From Desulfuromonas sp. SDB (GTDB lineage Bacteria; SDB-A), in contig LKUE01000158.1 of assembly GCA_001412365.1 (NCBI GenBank), forward strand, positions 1 through 22,092: 22,092 nucleotides of DNA, read 5' to 3'. A program made the position numbers and the translations under genes. The notes under the pieces are model-generated. The model was not told the DNA's origin. It saw only the letters and a list, made by a program, of their open reading frames with translations, and did not search any database. Positions 7,963 through 16,016 of this stretch are shown here, piece by piece (position 1 is the first letter of the stretch; the number at the start of each line of letters is the position of its first letter).

Positions 7963-9708
7963 GTGAATTTTTTTTTAAAAATGGTGATATTAGTTACCGG
8001 ATTTATCCTGTTGATAAATTTTAATTTATATCCCTGTACAACTATATTGGTTACCGCAGGGGCTAGTGAAGACGGATCGGTAATGGTAACCCATTCTGAT
8101 GATAATGAACTTTGTGACGAAAGAATAATTTATGTTCCCGCCATGGATCATCCTTCTGGTTCCTGGAGAATGGTTTATCCATCAGCGGTGGCATTAGGAG
8201 AAATGCCTGAATACAATTGTTTTCTTGAACCCAGGTTAGTTTGTCCGGAAAGAGGACCGGGATATGATACCCCCATCTATCCAGCTACGGTTCCTCTTGG
8301 TTCCATTCCCCAGATTGAACATACCTATTCTTATTTTGACGGAAGTTATGGAATTATCAATGAACATCAATTAATGATTGGTGAATGTACTAATGGTGCA
8401 AAAATTCAGCTTCAGGCAGAACCAGGCAGGAGAATCTTTTATTCCAGTGAATTGTCCCGGGTAGCTTTGGAAAGGTGTAAAACAGCTAGAGAAGCAGTAT
8501 TGTTAATCGGAAAATTAATTGAGCAGTACGGTTATTATGGCACTGGTGAAACTCTTTTATTGGGAGATGCTGAGGAAGGATGGGTGTTGGAAATGTGTTG
8601 TGGCACTCCGGATAGCACCGGAGGATTGTGGGTTGCCCGAAGAGTGCCCCATGGAGAAGTATTTGTAGCCGCCAATGAATTCAGGATAAGAGATATTGAT
8701 CCGGAGGATCCTGATCTGCTATACAGTGAAAATTTCTTTGATATTATCCAGGAAATGGGATGGTGGAAACCGGAGGATGGAACTTTGGATTGGCTGAGAG
8801 CAGTCAGCTTGGGGGAATATAATCATCCCTATTACTCATTGAGGAGAGTGTGGAGAGTGTTGACTTTGGTCGCCCCCAGTTCAGATTTATCTCCATGGGT
8901 GGAAGACGGATTCACCCGGGATTATCCCTTTTCCATCAAGCCGGATAAACCTCTGGAATTAAGAGATGTAATGAATCTGCATCGGGATCATTATGAAGGA
9001 ACTCCTTTTGATATGACTAAGGGTATGGCTGCTGGTCCCTTTGGTTTTCCCAACCGCTACTATGGACCTTATGATGGTCAGGGAGATATCGGCGACCCGG
9101 ATCGTCCCCTGCAGGGAGCATGGGAAAGACCGTTATCGGTAAGTTACTGCGGGTATGTTTATGTAAACCAAGCCAGGAGTTGGATGCCTGAACCATGGGG
9201 AGGCATATGCTGGATGGGTTTGGATCGGCCCTCTGAAACTTGTTATATCCCTTTATATGCAAGCATGAATGATCTGCCTGCTAGTTTGCAGAATTGCAAC
9301 ACTGCTGAGTTCTCCCGGGAAAGTGCCTGGTGGGTATTTAATGCTGTATCTAATTGGTCTTCTTTGAAATACAGTTATATCAGGGAGGATATTAAACATC
9401 TGCAGGACAGCATAGAAAACGCTGAAATCAGTAAAGTAATGACAATTGATTCCATCAGCCGGCAATATCTTGAGCAAGGCAAAAGTATGGAAGAACTGAA
9501 GTGTTATATTTCTGATCAATGTTATGTAAACACTGAACAGGTGGTGAACAGATGGTGGGAATTTTTTGAACAGCTAATTGTCTTCTATGATGATGGATAC
9601 TTGAATTCTCCAATAAGAATGGCTCAAGAAGTCGGATATCCCCAATGGTGGATTGATTCAGTGGGTTGGAGTAATGGTCCAACCAGTTATGAGAAACCTT
9701 CACCTTAA
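7963..9708 (+). CDS. Secreted C69-family dipeptidase (N-terminal nucleophile hydrolase)
   Basis: A 581-residue exported peptidase that probably hydrolyses dipeptides or short peptides outside the inner membrane. A signal peptide (residues 1-24, hydrophobic core MVILVTGFILLINF) ends just before Cys25 in YPCTTILVTAGASEDGSVMV. In family C69 the cysteine becomes the catalytic N-terminal nucleophile after removal of the leader, so signal cleavage and activation may be the same event; this is inferred. Other family-typical segments are the DDN after VTHS, GECTNGAK, ARVALERC-like text near 165, and GYYGTGETLLLGDAEEGWVLE near 195. It has no sorting domain. Length is within the range of longer C69 members. 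It starts at GTG. The neighbours are also exported, and the 37- and 46-base gaps suggest one transcript. Confidence 0.9.
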   Translation: MNFFLKMVILVTGFILLINFNLYPCTTILVTAGASEDGSVMVTHSDDNELCDERIIYVPAMDHPSGSWRMVYPSAVALGEMPEYNCFLEPRLVCPERGPGYDTPIYPATVPLGSIPQIEHTYSYFDGSYGIINEHQLMIGECTNGAKIQLQAEPGRRIFYSSELSRVALERCKTAREAVLLIGKLIEQYGYYGTGETLLLGDAEEGWVLEMCCGTPDSTGGLWVARRVPHGEVFVAANEFRIRDIDPEDPDLLYSENFFDIIQEMGWWKPEDGTLDWLRAVSLGEYNHPYYSLRRVWRVLTLVAPSSDLSPWVEDGFTRDYPFSIKPDKPLELRDVMNLHRDHYEGTPFDMTKGMAAGPFGFPNRYYGPYDGQGDIGDPDRPLQGAWERPLSVSYCGYVYVNQARSWMPEPWGGICWMGLDRPSETCYIPLYASMNDLPASLQNCNTAEFSRESAWWVFNAVSNWSSLKYSYIREDIKHLQDSIENAEISKVMTIDSISRQYLEQGKSMEELKCYISDQCYVNTEQVVNRWWEFFEQLIVFYDDGYLNSPIRMAQEVGYPQWWIDSVGWSNGPTSYEKPSP

Positions 9709-9753
9709 ATTTAAAAAGAAAGTTACATTTTAATCAATGCAGGATTTCTCTAA

Positions 9754-10233
9754 ATGTTGATTTTGTTTTTATATTTAAATCTTTTTTTTTCTCAGACTCA
9801 GGATTACTTTTATCATTGGGGAGAACCGGAAGATGGAGTGATTTTAGGTCTATCCATATCTGATGATGTACTGGGTTTTCATATAATGAATTTAGCGGAT
9901 ACAGAGATAACCGTATACAGCCATGTTTCCGCCGGTCAGAAGCATTTTGACCATTATTACCTCCACCTGCAGTACCTGTTCGGAGAGGAACAGATAGTTG
10001 AATTTACAGGAAACCGGAATAGATCTACTCCCGTTTTTATTTCCCTGGAACCTTATCAGATATTGGGAAATTATGTTTATTTAAAGGACTGGTGCAGTAA
10101 ACCAAGATTTAATATTAGAAATGGATTGGCAATTATATGGTTGGAATATAATTATGTCATTGATCATCCCGGTTATGATCAGTGGATGGGAATACTGTAT
10201 TCAGATAAAATTATGATCACCATAGATGACTAA
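9754..10233 (+). CDS. Small exported protein of unknown function
   Basis: A 159-residue frame I do not recognise. Residues 1-13 (MLILFLYLNLFFS) are strongly hydrophobic and followed by a polar, aromatic stretch, consistent with a short signal peptide. The body alternates strands and turns (VILGLSISDDVLGF, NLADTEITVYSHVSAG), with one Cys near residue 122, and has the feel of a single Ig-like beta-sandwich. There is no sorting domain and no lipobox. AGGA at 9741-9744 lies 9 bases before the ATG. It is 46 bases after the C69 peptidase and 62 before the VOC gene, and may be co-transcribed with both. A role with the peptidase is possible only by location. Confidence 0.65.
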   Translation: MLILFLYLNLFFSQTQDYFYHWGEPEDGVILGLSISDDVLGFHIMNLADTEITVYSHVSAGQKHFDHYYLHLQYLFGEEQIVEFTGNRNRSTPVFISLEPYQILGNYVYLKDWCSKPRFNIRNGLAIIWLEYNYVIDHPGYDQWMGILYSDKIMITIDD

Positions 10234-10294
10234 TCCGGTGAAATATAGCAGTTAAAGGAATTTTTGCCACAGTAAATCATCAAGGAGATATTAT

Positions 10295-10666
10295 ATGCCT
10301 GATCATCAACCTAAAAAGGGAGCAGGATTTTGTCATATTGAAATTCCCGCTCCGGATTTAGATAAGTCCGTCCGGTTTTATCAAAATGTTTTTAATTGGA
10401 AGGAAGTGATTTTTGAGGGATTCGAGGGATACTGGTTTTTTTCCACTGAAAATATCGGAGGAGCACTGGTAAAACATATAAAACCCTGTTCCTATGGGGT
10501 AATTTTAGTTATCAGGGTTGATGATGTTGCAGAAACTTTGTGTTTAATTGAACAGGAGGGGGGAATAATTCAGGAAGGTAAAAAGGAATTAACCGACTAT
10601 AGAGGTTACTACGCATATTTCTCAGACCCCAATGGCAATACTCTGGGAATTTGGTCGGAAAAATAA
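10295..10666 (+). CDS. VOC-family (glyoxalase/bleomycin-resistance fold) protein
   Basis: A 123-residue cytoplasmic protein spanning one VOC domain: FCHIEIPAPDLDKSVRFYQNVFNW at the start, a central GGALV, and YYAYFSDPNGNTLGIWSE at the end. The opening His14 and the final Glu-containing strand lie where metal ligands usually sit in this fold, so a metal-dependent enzyme is possible, but the substrate is not readable. AAGGAGA at 10281-10287 lies 7 bases before the ATG. It faces the M14 gene convergently; the 99-base gap is A+T-rich with no convincing terminator. Confidence 0.88.
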   Translation: MPDHQPKKGAGFCHIEIPAPDLDKSVRFYQNVFNWKEVIFEGFEGYWFFSTENIGGALVKHIKPCSYGVILVIRVDDVAETLCLIEQEGGIIQEGKKELTDYRGYYAYFSDPNGNTLGIWSEK

Positions 10667-10765
10667 TACCTGTGAAAAACTAATTGTCTCTAATAAGACT
10701 AAATTTTAAATTTATTTTTTTAAATCTATTTAGTTATCGGTTTTGATCTATACTTTTCTCACAAG

Positions 10766-12955
10766 CTATTTCAGTATCAGTACTTTATCGGAGTCATAGT
10801 AACCAGGAGTGGCAAAACGTACAAACCATACTCCGCTGTGGGGTATGCTGAAGGAGAGGATTTGGTCGCCGGATTGGCTTTCAAATCTGAACTGCTTGAT
10901 CACTCGTCCCGATAAATCAAACACCTGGACATGCACCGGATTGGCTGCCGGCAGATAGTAGGATACCACTAAATTCCCCTGATTGCCCACTGCGGAAAAT
11001 CTGATATTTTGATCATAATTTATTACAGGCTCCTGGACATAAGTTGCTGCGGCGGTAGTGTGTACGGTATTAGAATAAATTCCCCACCCTTTAACATTAA
11101 AACCTCTTACTCTGAAATAATGATCTCCAGGAGTTAAATTGTTTAAGGTGTAGGCAGTATCAGCTATAGTGGAATCAAGTACATTCACCGATGAAAAAAC
11201 AGGCACCGGGTAGATGTCATCAACATAAAAATTTTCATGGTTGGTATTGTCATCACTCATGGTTCTGAATCTGAAATACACTGCTTCTCCTTCATATCCA
11301 TTCAATGAATAATGTTTATGGATCCACCCCCCGGAAGTTCCGGTGAATCTGGAATCAAGTTGGAACCATTCCATCTGATTCAGGGAAATTTCAACTGTAG
11401 TTACATCGTAGTTGTTTTCTAAGTCATACCAGCACCAGAAGGAGAGGGAGTCGCCGTTTTTAACCAGGTAGGGATATTTGGTTTGAGCGTAGTTGGAGAT
11501 ATTGTTGGAATTTCCAGAGTACAAGCTGTAAACTCCGCTGTGGTGACGGGTGGAGCTGAGACTATATCCGTAGAAAGTCCAGTTGCTGCTGCCTGTTTCC
11601 AGATCATCAGCAGAGTAACTGTACCCTTCCAGATGATCCAGCTGCCAACATACCGGGTCATTCCAGTCAGGATTAGCGGGGATCCAGGAAATCTGGCAGG
11701 AGCTGGTGGAAACAGTATCGGGGACTACAATTTCAGGAGATGGAACCTGGGGGAGGACGTGGTTTTTAATACTGTCCGCCTGCTGGGCTAAATACAATGC
11801 CCCCTTCCAGTTTTCTCTTACTATATCATCGAGATCGCCGGCAGGTTGATAAAAAGCGGTACCTACTTCAATACAGTAGGACAGACAGGACATCCCTTTA
11901 ACATAGTGGTGATAACCGTAAACCCATTCATCAGTGTTTCCGGATAAGGGATACAGAGCTCCTGAAGCCACATAATTGCTGCCATTTAGGCAGTGAATCC
12001 GGCTAGCCATTTCATTGGCGATGTTTTCAAAGGCGATACTGTCAGGAGTGCTAAGAGATGGATCATAACTCCAAGGCCATAAAATTTCTTCAGCGTAACT
12101 GTGATAGGTTATATTGGCATGGATGTGGTGCTGAAGATAAAAGTCCATCATCGCCCCTACCACATCTACCCATCCGCAGTATGCCCCGCAGAATACTTCA
12201 CTGCTGGGATTATGAGACATCGAACCGTTTGGAGGAACCACTCCCCATGCCCCCAGGGGATCGCCGTTCAAGGACCCATTGTAGTTGCGGTTAGGGTCGG
12301 TTCCGGTAGATCCTCCAAAAGGCTTGCGGTTCTTTCTCCACCAGTTTTGTCCGGGGTAGTCGTAGACATATCCGTCCACATTGACCATGGGGATGAGCCA
12401 GATCTGGTTGTTATCTACTAAGTTGGTTATCTCCGGAACGGACCCATAGGTTGAAAGAATGGTATCTGCGTAAAAAAGGATAATTTCTATGGTCGCCCAT
12501 TCCCGGGAATGATGAAGGGCATCAAACAATATACCTGGTTCATCAGGATCTTCATAGGAGGGATTATCTGAAATTTTCAGAACATACACCCATCTGCCTT
12601 CATAACTCGGTCCAATTGAATCGAGCAGGCAGATATTGGAATAGGAGCTGGCTAAACTACGGATGCTGTCCACTACCTGGCTGTAGCTATGGTAGCTTCC
12701 CCGGACCTGCTCTTTAAGCAGTTCTATATTGTCGGTTATTACTTCGAAATCTAAGCCGGAACTTACCACTTGTGGATACTGCCCGGGGGTAACCACGATG
12801 TCAAAATATTCCTGATATCTTCTTCCGGCAATGTCCAGGGATTTTTCATCAATTTGCTGAAGCTGATGGTAATCAGAGGCATAAACTCTAACCAGCATTT
12901 CTCCGCTGGCGGGATAACTTATTAAAATTGAAATTAAAGCGAGAAAATTAAACAT
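10766..12955 (-). CDS. Secreted M14-family zinc carboxypeptidase with C-terminal sorting domain
   Basis: A 729-residue exported metallopeptidase that removes C-terminal residues from peptides. Signal peptide 1-17 (MFNFLALISILISYPAS). Propeptide-like region to about 85. Catalytic domain about 87-390 with zinc ligands His149 and Glu152 in HHSREW and His285 in TYHSYAEE, the substrate-binding DPNRNY (Arg223) and catalytic Glu363 in YCIEVG; all are present. A jelly-roll domain (about 425-545), a fibronectin-like segment (about 590-640) and a T9SS type A-like sorting domain ending in DKVLILK follow. The frame is open upstream to 13132, but AAAGGAG lies 5 bases before the ATG at 12955 and the signal peptide begins there, so I use that start. 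Confidence 0.92.
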   Translation of the reverse strand: MFNFLALISILISYPASGEMLVRVYASDYHQLQQIDEKSLDIAGRRYQEYFDIVVTPGQYPQVVSSGLDFEVITDNIELLKEQVRGSYHSYSQVVDSIRSLASSYSNICLLDSIGPSYEGRWVYVLKISDNPSYEDPDEPGILFDALHHSREWATIEIILFYADTILSTYGSVPEITNLVDNNQIWLIPMVNVDGYVYDYPGQNWWRKNRKPFGGSTGTDPNRNYNGSLNGDPLGAWGVVPPNGSMSHNPSSEVFCGAYCGWVDVVGAMMDFYLQHHIHANITYHSYAEEILWPWSYDPSLSTPDSIAFENIANEMASRIHCLNGSNYVASGALYPLSGNTDEWVYGYHHYVKGMSCLSYCIEVGTAFYQPAGDLDDIVRENWKGALYLAQQADSIKNHVLPQVPSPEIVVPDTVSTSSCQISWIPANPDWNDPVCWQLDHLEGYSYSADDLETGSSNWTFYGYSLSSTRHHSGVYSLYSGNSNNISNYAQTKYPYLVKNGDSLSFWCWYDLENNYDVTTVEISLNQMEWFQLDSRFTGTSGGWIHKHYSLNGYEGEAVYFRFRTMSDDNTNHENFYVDDIYPVPVFSSVNVLDSTIADTAYTLNNLTPGDHYFRVRGFNVKGWGIYSNTVHTTAAATYVQEPVINYDQNIRFSAVGNQGNLVVSYYLPAANPVHVQVFDLSGRVIKQFRFESQSGDQILSFSIPHSGVWFVRFATPGYYDSDKVLILK

Positions 12956-12960
12956 GAATG

Positions 12961-12967
12961 CTCCTTT
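12961..12967 (-). promoter_or_regulatory. Shine-Dalgarno deciding the M14 carboxypeptidase start
   Basis: AAAGGAG on the minus strand lies 5 bases before the ATG at 12955. It supports this start over one 59 codons upstream, whose extra residues do not resemble part of the family and would bury the signal peptide. Confidence 0.75.
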
Positions 12968-13349
12968 GAAATAATTTATTAATATTGGATATTTTATAAC
13001 TATTACCCATAGATGTAAATATTTTGGGGCAGGCAGTTCTTTTGTATATATCCGAATTACACTTAAAATGATCAAGCTGTTTGTTATCAACCGGGATTTA
13101 ATCTGCTGAAAAATTATGATATTGGAGTTCATTAAAGCAATGAAACATCTTTCCTGTGTGTTGAAAGATATATCAGCATTTAAAACGGTGAAGGATATTG
13201 GAATTGAGGAAAATTCTTGTGCGGCATTTAAACATAGTGAACTTAATAAACATAATGAATACTATAACTGATTTTAAACATTAGATATTTCAGATGGTTA
13301 AAGTAAAACAGTTGCCGGCAAAATAAAAGGAAAAGCCACAAAGTTTTAC

Positions 13350-13362
13350 AGTTTCGCAAACT
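13350..13362. promoter_or_regulatory. Inverted repeat, candidate operator
   Basis: AGTTT and AAACT arms flank CGC about 110 bases upstream of the outer-membrane-protein operon. The site sits between a -35-like TTTACA and a -10-like TAAAAT. Nearly the same repeat occurs at 15947-15958, upstream of the second beta-helix gene, which suggests a shared regulator. Short repeats like this can arise by chance. Confidence 0.3.
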
Positions 13363-13463
13363 ACAAGCCTAAAATTTAATCAATATCAGCACATCAGCCA
13401 TTTTCAATATTTATTATTTAACAATTCCTGATCATAATGTATCATGTAAAATATTAACTTGAT

Positions 13464-13468
13464 GGAGG
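13464..13468 (+). promoter_or_regulatory. Shine-Dalgarno deciding the outer-membrane protein start
   Basis: GGAGG lies 5 bases before the ATG at 13474. Upstream in-frame starts at 13459 (TTG) and 13462 (ATG) lie before or over this site, so 13474 is chosen; the signal peptide MKKVIVLF begins there. Confidence 0.75.
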
Positions 13469-13473
13469 CAGAG

Positions 13474-14175
13474 ATGAAGAAAGTAATTGTTCTGTTCATT
13501 ATTTTATCGTTCAGCTTTTCTTTGGCAGCCCAACATCATTCAAGCCGTTATTTTGAAACTGTAATTATAGGAGGAGGAGGTTTTGCCAATAACCTCAGAT
13601 TAGCAGACTGGCAGAACCTTCAATATGACGCTGCCAAGATATTTTTAGGCGGTAACCTGCAGGAAGAGGAAAAGAAAGAAGCGGTTGTTTACAGCAGTAT
13701 TAGGTTAGAGCAGAGATTTTATACCGGGAATTTAGTCTTTGCCCCAGCTATCGCTTATTACCAGACCACCCGGGGAGAAAGAGAGGTTATCGGCAACACC
13801 GGAAGTTATTACAATCAAGCTGAATTAAAAACTTTCTCATTACAGTCAACAATTTACTACCGGATTGGAAATATTCAATCCAATTATGTCCTGTTGGGAG
13901 GAGGTTTAGGATATTACCAGGGGACCTTGAAGTTAGAATACGGTTTTAACGACAGCCTTAGCCGCAATGAGGGCTCAGGATGGACCATGGGCTGGCATTC
14001 GGGCATGGAGTATAATCACAGCTTTGGCAATATTGTGCTTAAAGCCGGACTGATCAGCAGGTTTGCGGAAATTTATGAGCTGGAAGTTGAAAACAATCAA
14101 AATACAAAAATATACGATTCCGGAGCAAGTTTAACTGGAATCAGTTTGTATGCCGGACTTGGCTACAGATTTTAA
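13474..14175 (+). CDS. Outer-membrane beta-barrel protein
   Basis: A 233-residue exported protein of no named family. The signal peptide is MKKVIVLFIILSFSFSLAAQ, with cleavage likely after Ala19. The mature part alternates amphipathic strands rich in Tyr, Gly and Asn (for example LQSTIYYRIGNIQSNYVLLGG, split by turns). It ends in SLYAGLGYRF, a terminal Phe with alternating hydrophobics, which is the classic Bam-recognised beta-signal. A small barrel of roughly 8-10 strands is inferred from the length. It is the first gene of a tight operon: the next gene starts 11 bases later. Its cargo or partner is unknown; the AraC-type regulator at the operon end may control it. Confidence 0.75.
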   Translation: MKKVIVLFIILSFSFSLAAQHHSSRYFETVIIGGGGFANNLRLADWQNLQYDAAKIFLGGNLQEEEKKEAVVYSSIRLEQRFYTGNLVFAPAIAYYQTTRGEREVIGNTGSYYNQAELKTFSLQSTIYYRIGNIQSNYVLLGGGLGYYQGTLKLEYGFNDSLSRNEGSGWTMGWHSGMEYNHSFGNIVLKAGLISRFAEIYELEVENNQNTKIYDSGASLTGISLYAGLGYRF

Positions 14176-14186
14176 GGAAGCAAGAA

Positions 14187-14771
14187 ATGAAAAAGAGTAT
14201 TGTCTATTTTGACCAGCCGGGCAAAGTAAGCACGGTTGATGTTCTGGAAATTGTAAAGGAAAATTTAAACTTAGCCGATGTAAAATATTTAGTGATTGCC
14301 TCTACCACCGGGGAGACCGCAATGAAAGCAGTTGAAATTCTTGGGGATACCGGAGTGGAAATCATCTGTGTGGGTGAGCATACCGGATTTTGGGGTGAGG
14401 ACATTCAAAAATTTTCAGGGGAAATGAAGAAAAAGCTGGAATCAAAGGGGGTTAAAGTTTTAATCACATCCCACAGTCTCAGCGGAGTGGGTAGATCCAT
14501 AAGCAATAAATTTAAGGGTACCAGTGGAGTGGAGATAATTGCACACACTCTGAGAATGATGGGGGGAGAAGGAATTAAAGTTGCAGTGGAAATATCCATT
14601 ATGGCTGCTGATTCCGGTTTAATTCCCACTGACCAGGAAATAATTGCAGTGGGAGGAACTCATGGGGGATGTGACAGTGCAGTGATTTTAAAAGCCGCTC
14701 ACATGAACAATTTTTTTGATCTGGAAATCAGAGAAATTCTGGCAAAACCCAGACAGAGAACTTTGAAATAG
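14187..14771 (+). CDS. Stand-alone pyruvate-kinase C-terminal (alpha/beta) domain-like protein
   Basis: A 194-residue cytoplasmic protein resembling the isolated C-terminal alpha/beta domain of pyruvate kinase (PF02887), without barrel or active-site domains. Visible features are the opening LVIASTTGETAMKAVEIL, the glycine-rich VGEHTGFWGED, and a long central helix with TLRMMGGEGIKVAVEISIMAADSGLI. The tail VGGTHGGCDSAVILKAAHMNNFFDLEIREILAKPR closely follows the text of this orphan family in archaea and anaerobic bacteria. In pyruvate kinase this domain holds the allosteric site, so a ligand-binding or sensing role is possible but unproven. AAGGA lies 8 bases before the ATG. It sits between the barrel gene (11-base gap) and the regulator (6-base gap). 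Confidence 0.78.
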   Translation: MKKSIVYFDQPGKVSTVDVLEIVKENLNLADVKYLVIASTTGETAMKAVEILGDTGVEIICVGEHTGFWGEDIQKFSGEMKKKLESKGVKVLITSHSLSGVGRSISNKFKGTSGVEIIAHTLRMMGGEGIKVAVEISIMAADSGLIPTDQEIIAVGGTHGGCDSAVILKAAHMNNFFDLEIREILAKPRQRTLK

Positions 14772-14777
14772 CTTAAT

Positions 14778-15929
14778 ATGGAAGAATTGATTTCAAAATT
14801 AACTGATCTTGTACTGATAATTACCGGATTTGAACTTATAACTCTGATAGTGGTATTGATATTTTTAAAACAGGGCAGAACTATAACTAAAAATTTACTG
14901 ATAATGTTTCTGGCTACCAAGGCGATAATATTGACCCGATGGTTTTTATTTAAATTTGATTTTTTAACTTATGAGCGTTTTTTTCTGTTCTGGCTTTACA
15001 GCGGTACTTTATTTTTCTGGCTTGCACCTGCCGCCTATTTGTATATAAAAGCATTATGTTTCAGGGACTGGAAAATCAAGGTGAGAACATTTTTTCATTT
15101 AATTCCTCTGGTTCTGATTATCATCTATTCTTCTTTTACCGCTATGGTTTGTCAATTTGGATGGATGGTCAATGATCTTACCATCTGGATGTTCGCTAAT
15201 AACTATTCCAAGGTATTTTGGACTGCTAATTTCATACAGATATTGGGATATATCATTGCGGGGATAATTACGGTTAATAAATACCGCAGGAGAATTAAGC
15301 AATCTTATTCATCCGTCAAAAAAATTAATATGAATTGGTTTACCGGTTTAATCGCTGTACTTATTCTTCACTGGATATTTGTAGTAACCCGGGCGGTGTT
15401 CAGTGTTTTTAATTTAACTAATCCCTTATTCCTGAATTTTATGGATTTATTTTCCATAACTATTTTTCTGGTTTTTGCGACAATCTTAGTATTTAAAGGT
15501 CTATATCAGAGTAAAATCTTTTCGGGCATAGATGAGAGTATGAAATATCAGGAAAACAAGATTCCTTCTGAAAATTTTGATGACTATGTGGATAAGATAA
15601 CCTCATTTATGAAGCATGCTAAACCCTACCTTGAACCCACTTTGACTATTGATAAATTTGCCAAGATGATTCATGTTTCCCCCTGGATTGTCTCCAGAGT
15701 GATCAATGAATCCCTTCAGCAGAATTTTTTCAATTTTGTAAATTCCTACCGGATTGAAGAAGTAAAAAAAATGTTGATGGATGAGGTTAATTCAGACCGC
15801 ACTATTTTAGAAATCATGTATGAATGCGGATTTAATTCTAAATCGTCTTTTAACAGCGTGTTTAAAAAACAAACTGGCTTGACTCCCAGCCAGTACCGAG
15901 TTCAAATCGTCAGATCCAAGACCGCCTGA
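14778..15929 (+). CDS. AraC-family regulator with a seven-helix membrane N-terminus
   Basis: A 383-residue predicted membrane-bound transcription factor. About seven hydrophobic helices fill residues 10-245 (clear ones near 10-30, 38-56, 66-90, 104-124, 147-165, 192-210 and 222-245). A cytoplasmic AraC double helix-turn-helix follows at about 285-378: LTIDKFAKMIHVSPWIVSRVI, then ILEIMYECGFNSKSSFNSVFKK and the signature TGLTPSQYR. The arrangement is common in FCB bacteria, where it is thought to pass a membrane signal to nearby genes. It is last in the operon, 6 bases after the PK-C-like gene. Likely targets are its own operon and the beta-helix gene at 16017; both have a similar AGTTT/AAACT repeat upstream. 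The signal is unknown. Confidence 0.88.
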   Translation: MEELISKLTDLVLIITGFELITLIVVLIFLKQGRTITKNLLIMFLATKAIILTRWFLFKFDFLTYERFFLFWLYSGTLFFWLAPAAYLYIKALCFRDWKIKVRTFFHLIPLVLIIIYSSFTAMVCQFGWMVNDLTIWMFANNYSKVFWTANFIQILGYIIAGIITVNKYRRRIKQSYSSVKKINMNWFTGLIAVLILHWIFVVTRAVFSVFNLTNPLFLNFMDLFSITIFLVFATILVFKGLYQSKIFSGIDESMKYQENKIPSENFDDYVDKITSFMKHAKPYLEPTLTIDKFAKMIHVSPWIVSRVINESLQQNFFNFVNSYRIEEVKKMLMDEVNSDRTILEIMYECGFNSKSSFNSVFKKQTGLTPSQYRVQIVRSKTA

Positions 15930-15946
15930 CCTGTTTCCCAGGTATT

Positions 15947-15958
15947 AGTTTGCAAACT
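15947..15958. promoter_or_regulatory. Perfect 12-base palindrome, candidate operator
   Basis: AGTTTGCAAACT is perfectly palindromic and lies 18 bases after the regulator stop and about 60 bases before the second beta-helix gene. It resembles the repeat at 13350-13362 (same arms, one base more in the middle). A dimeric DNA-binding protein could recognise both. A TATATT at 15966-15971 is the only -10-like sequence close by. Confidence 0.35.
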
Positions 15959-15969
15959 CGGACGATATA

Positions 15970-16010
15970 TTCCTGATTTTATTTGAAAATAGTTCAAACA
16001 AAATCAGGAG
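15970..16010 (+). promoter_or_regulatory. Long hairpin enclosing the Shine-Dalgarno of the second beta-helix gene
   Basis: Positions 15971-15987 pair with 15993-16009: 16 of 17 positions match, with a single A-C mismatch at 15981/15999 and a five-base AATAG loop. A T-G wobble at 15970/16010 extends the stem. The right arm ends inside AGGAGG (16006-16011), the ribosome binding site for the ATG at 16017, so the folded RNA would mask it. No U-run follows, so it is not a typical terminator. Control of translation by RNA folding, by a protein or by an upstream ribosome is inferred. Confidence 0.6.
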
Positions 16011-16016
16011 GTTGTA

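Larger units (their letters stand above)
13133..13473. other. Divergent intergenic region, no gene seen
   Basis: Together with 12956-13132 this forms about 500 bases between divergent genes and should hold the promoters of the M14 gene and of the outer-membrane-protein operon. It is A+T-rich. Apart from the AGTTT-cgc-AAACT inverted repeat at 13350-13362, flanked by TTTACA (13345-13350) and TAAAAT (13370-13375; 19-base spacer), I see no coding frame, structured RNA or terminator. Confidence 0.5.

Noticed and set aside
10686-10699. Possible bidirectional terminator (GTCT / AGAC) between the VOC and M14 genes
   Set aside because: Only a 4-base-pair stem; the surrounding T- and A-rich DNA makes it look better than it is.
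11483-12421. Several plus-strand open frames of 78-106 codons
   Set aside because: All lie opposite the M14 carboxypeptidase gene, lack ribosome binding sites and have unnatural composition; they are shadows.
12956-13132. 59-codon N-terminal extension of the M14 carboxypeptidase
   Set aside because: The extension would bury a good signal peptide, and a strong ribosome binding site precedes the internal ATG at 12955.
15873-15894. ACTGGCT / AGCCAGT hairpin with 8-base loop
   Set aside because: It lies inside the conserved AraC signature TGLTPSQYR coding sequence and is followed by coding sequence without a T-run; probably coincidence of codon choice.
15932-15946. ACCTG / CAGGT hairpin just after the AraC stop as a terminator
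   Set aside because: Five base pairs and no T-run; too weak to call.
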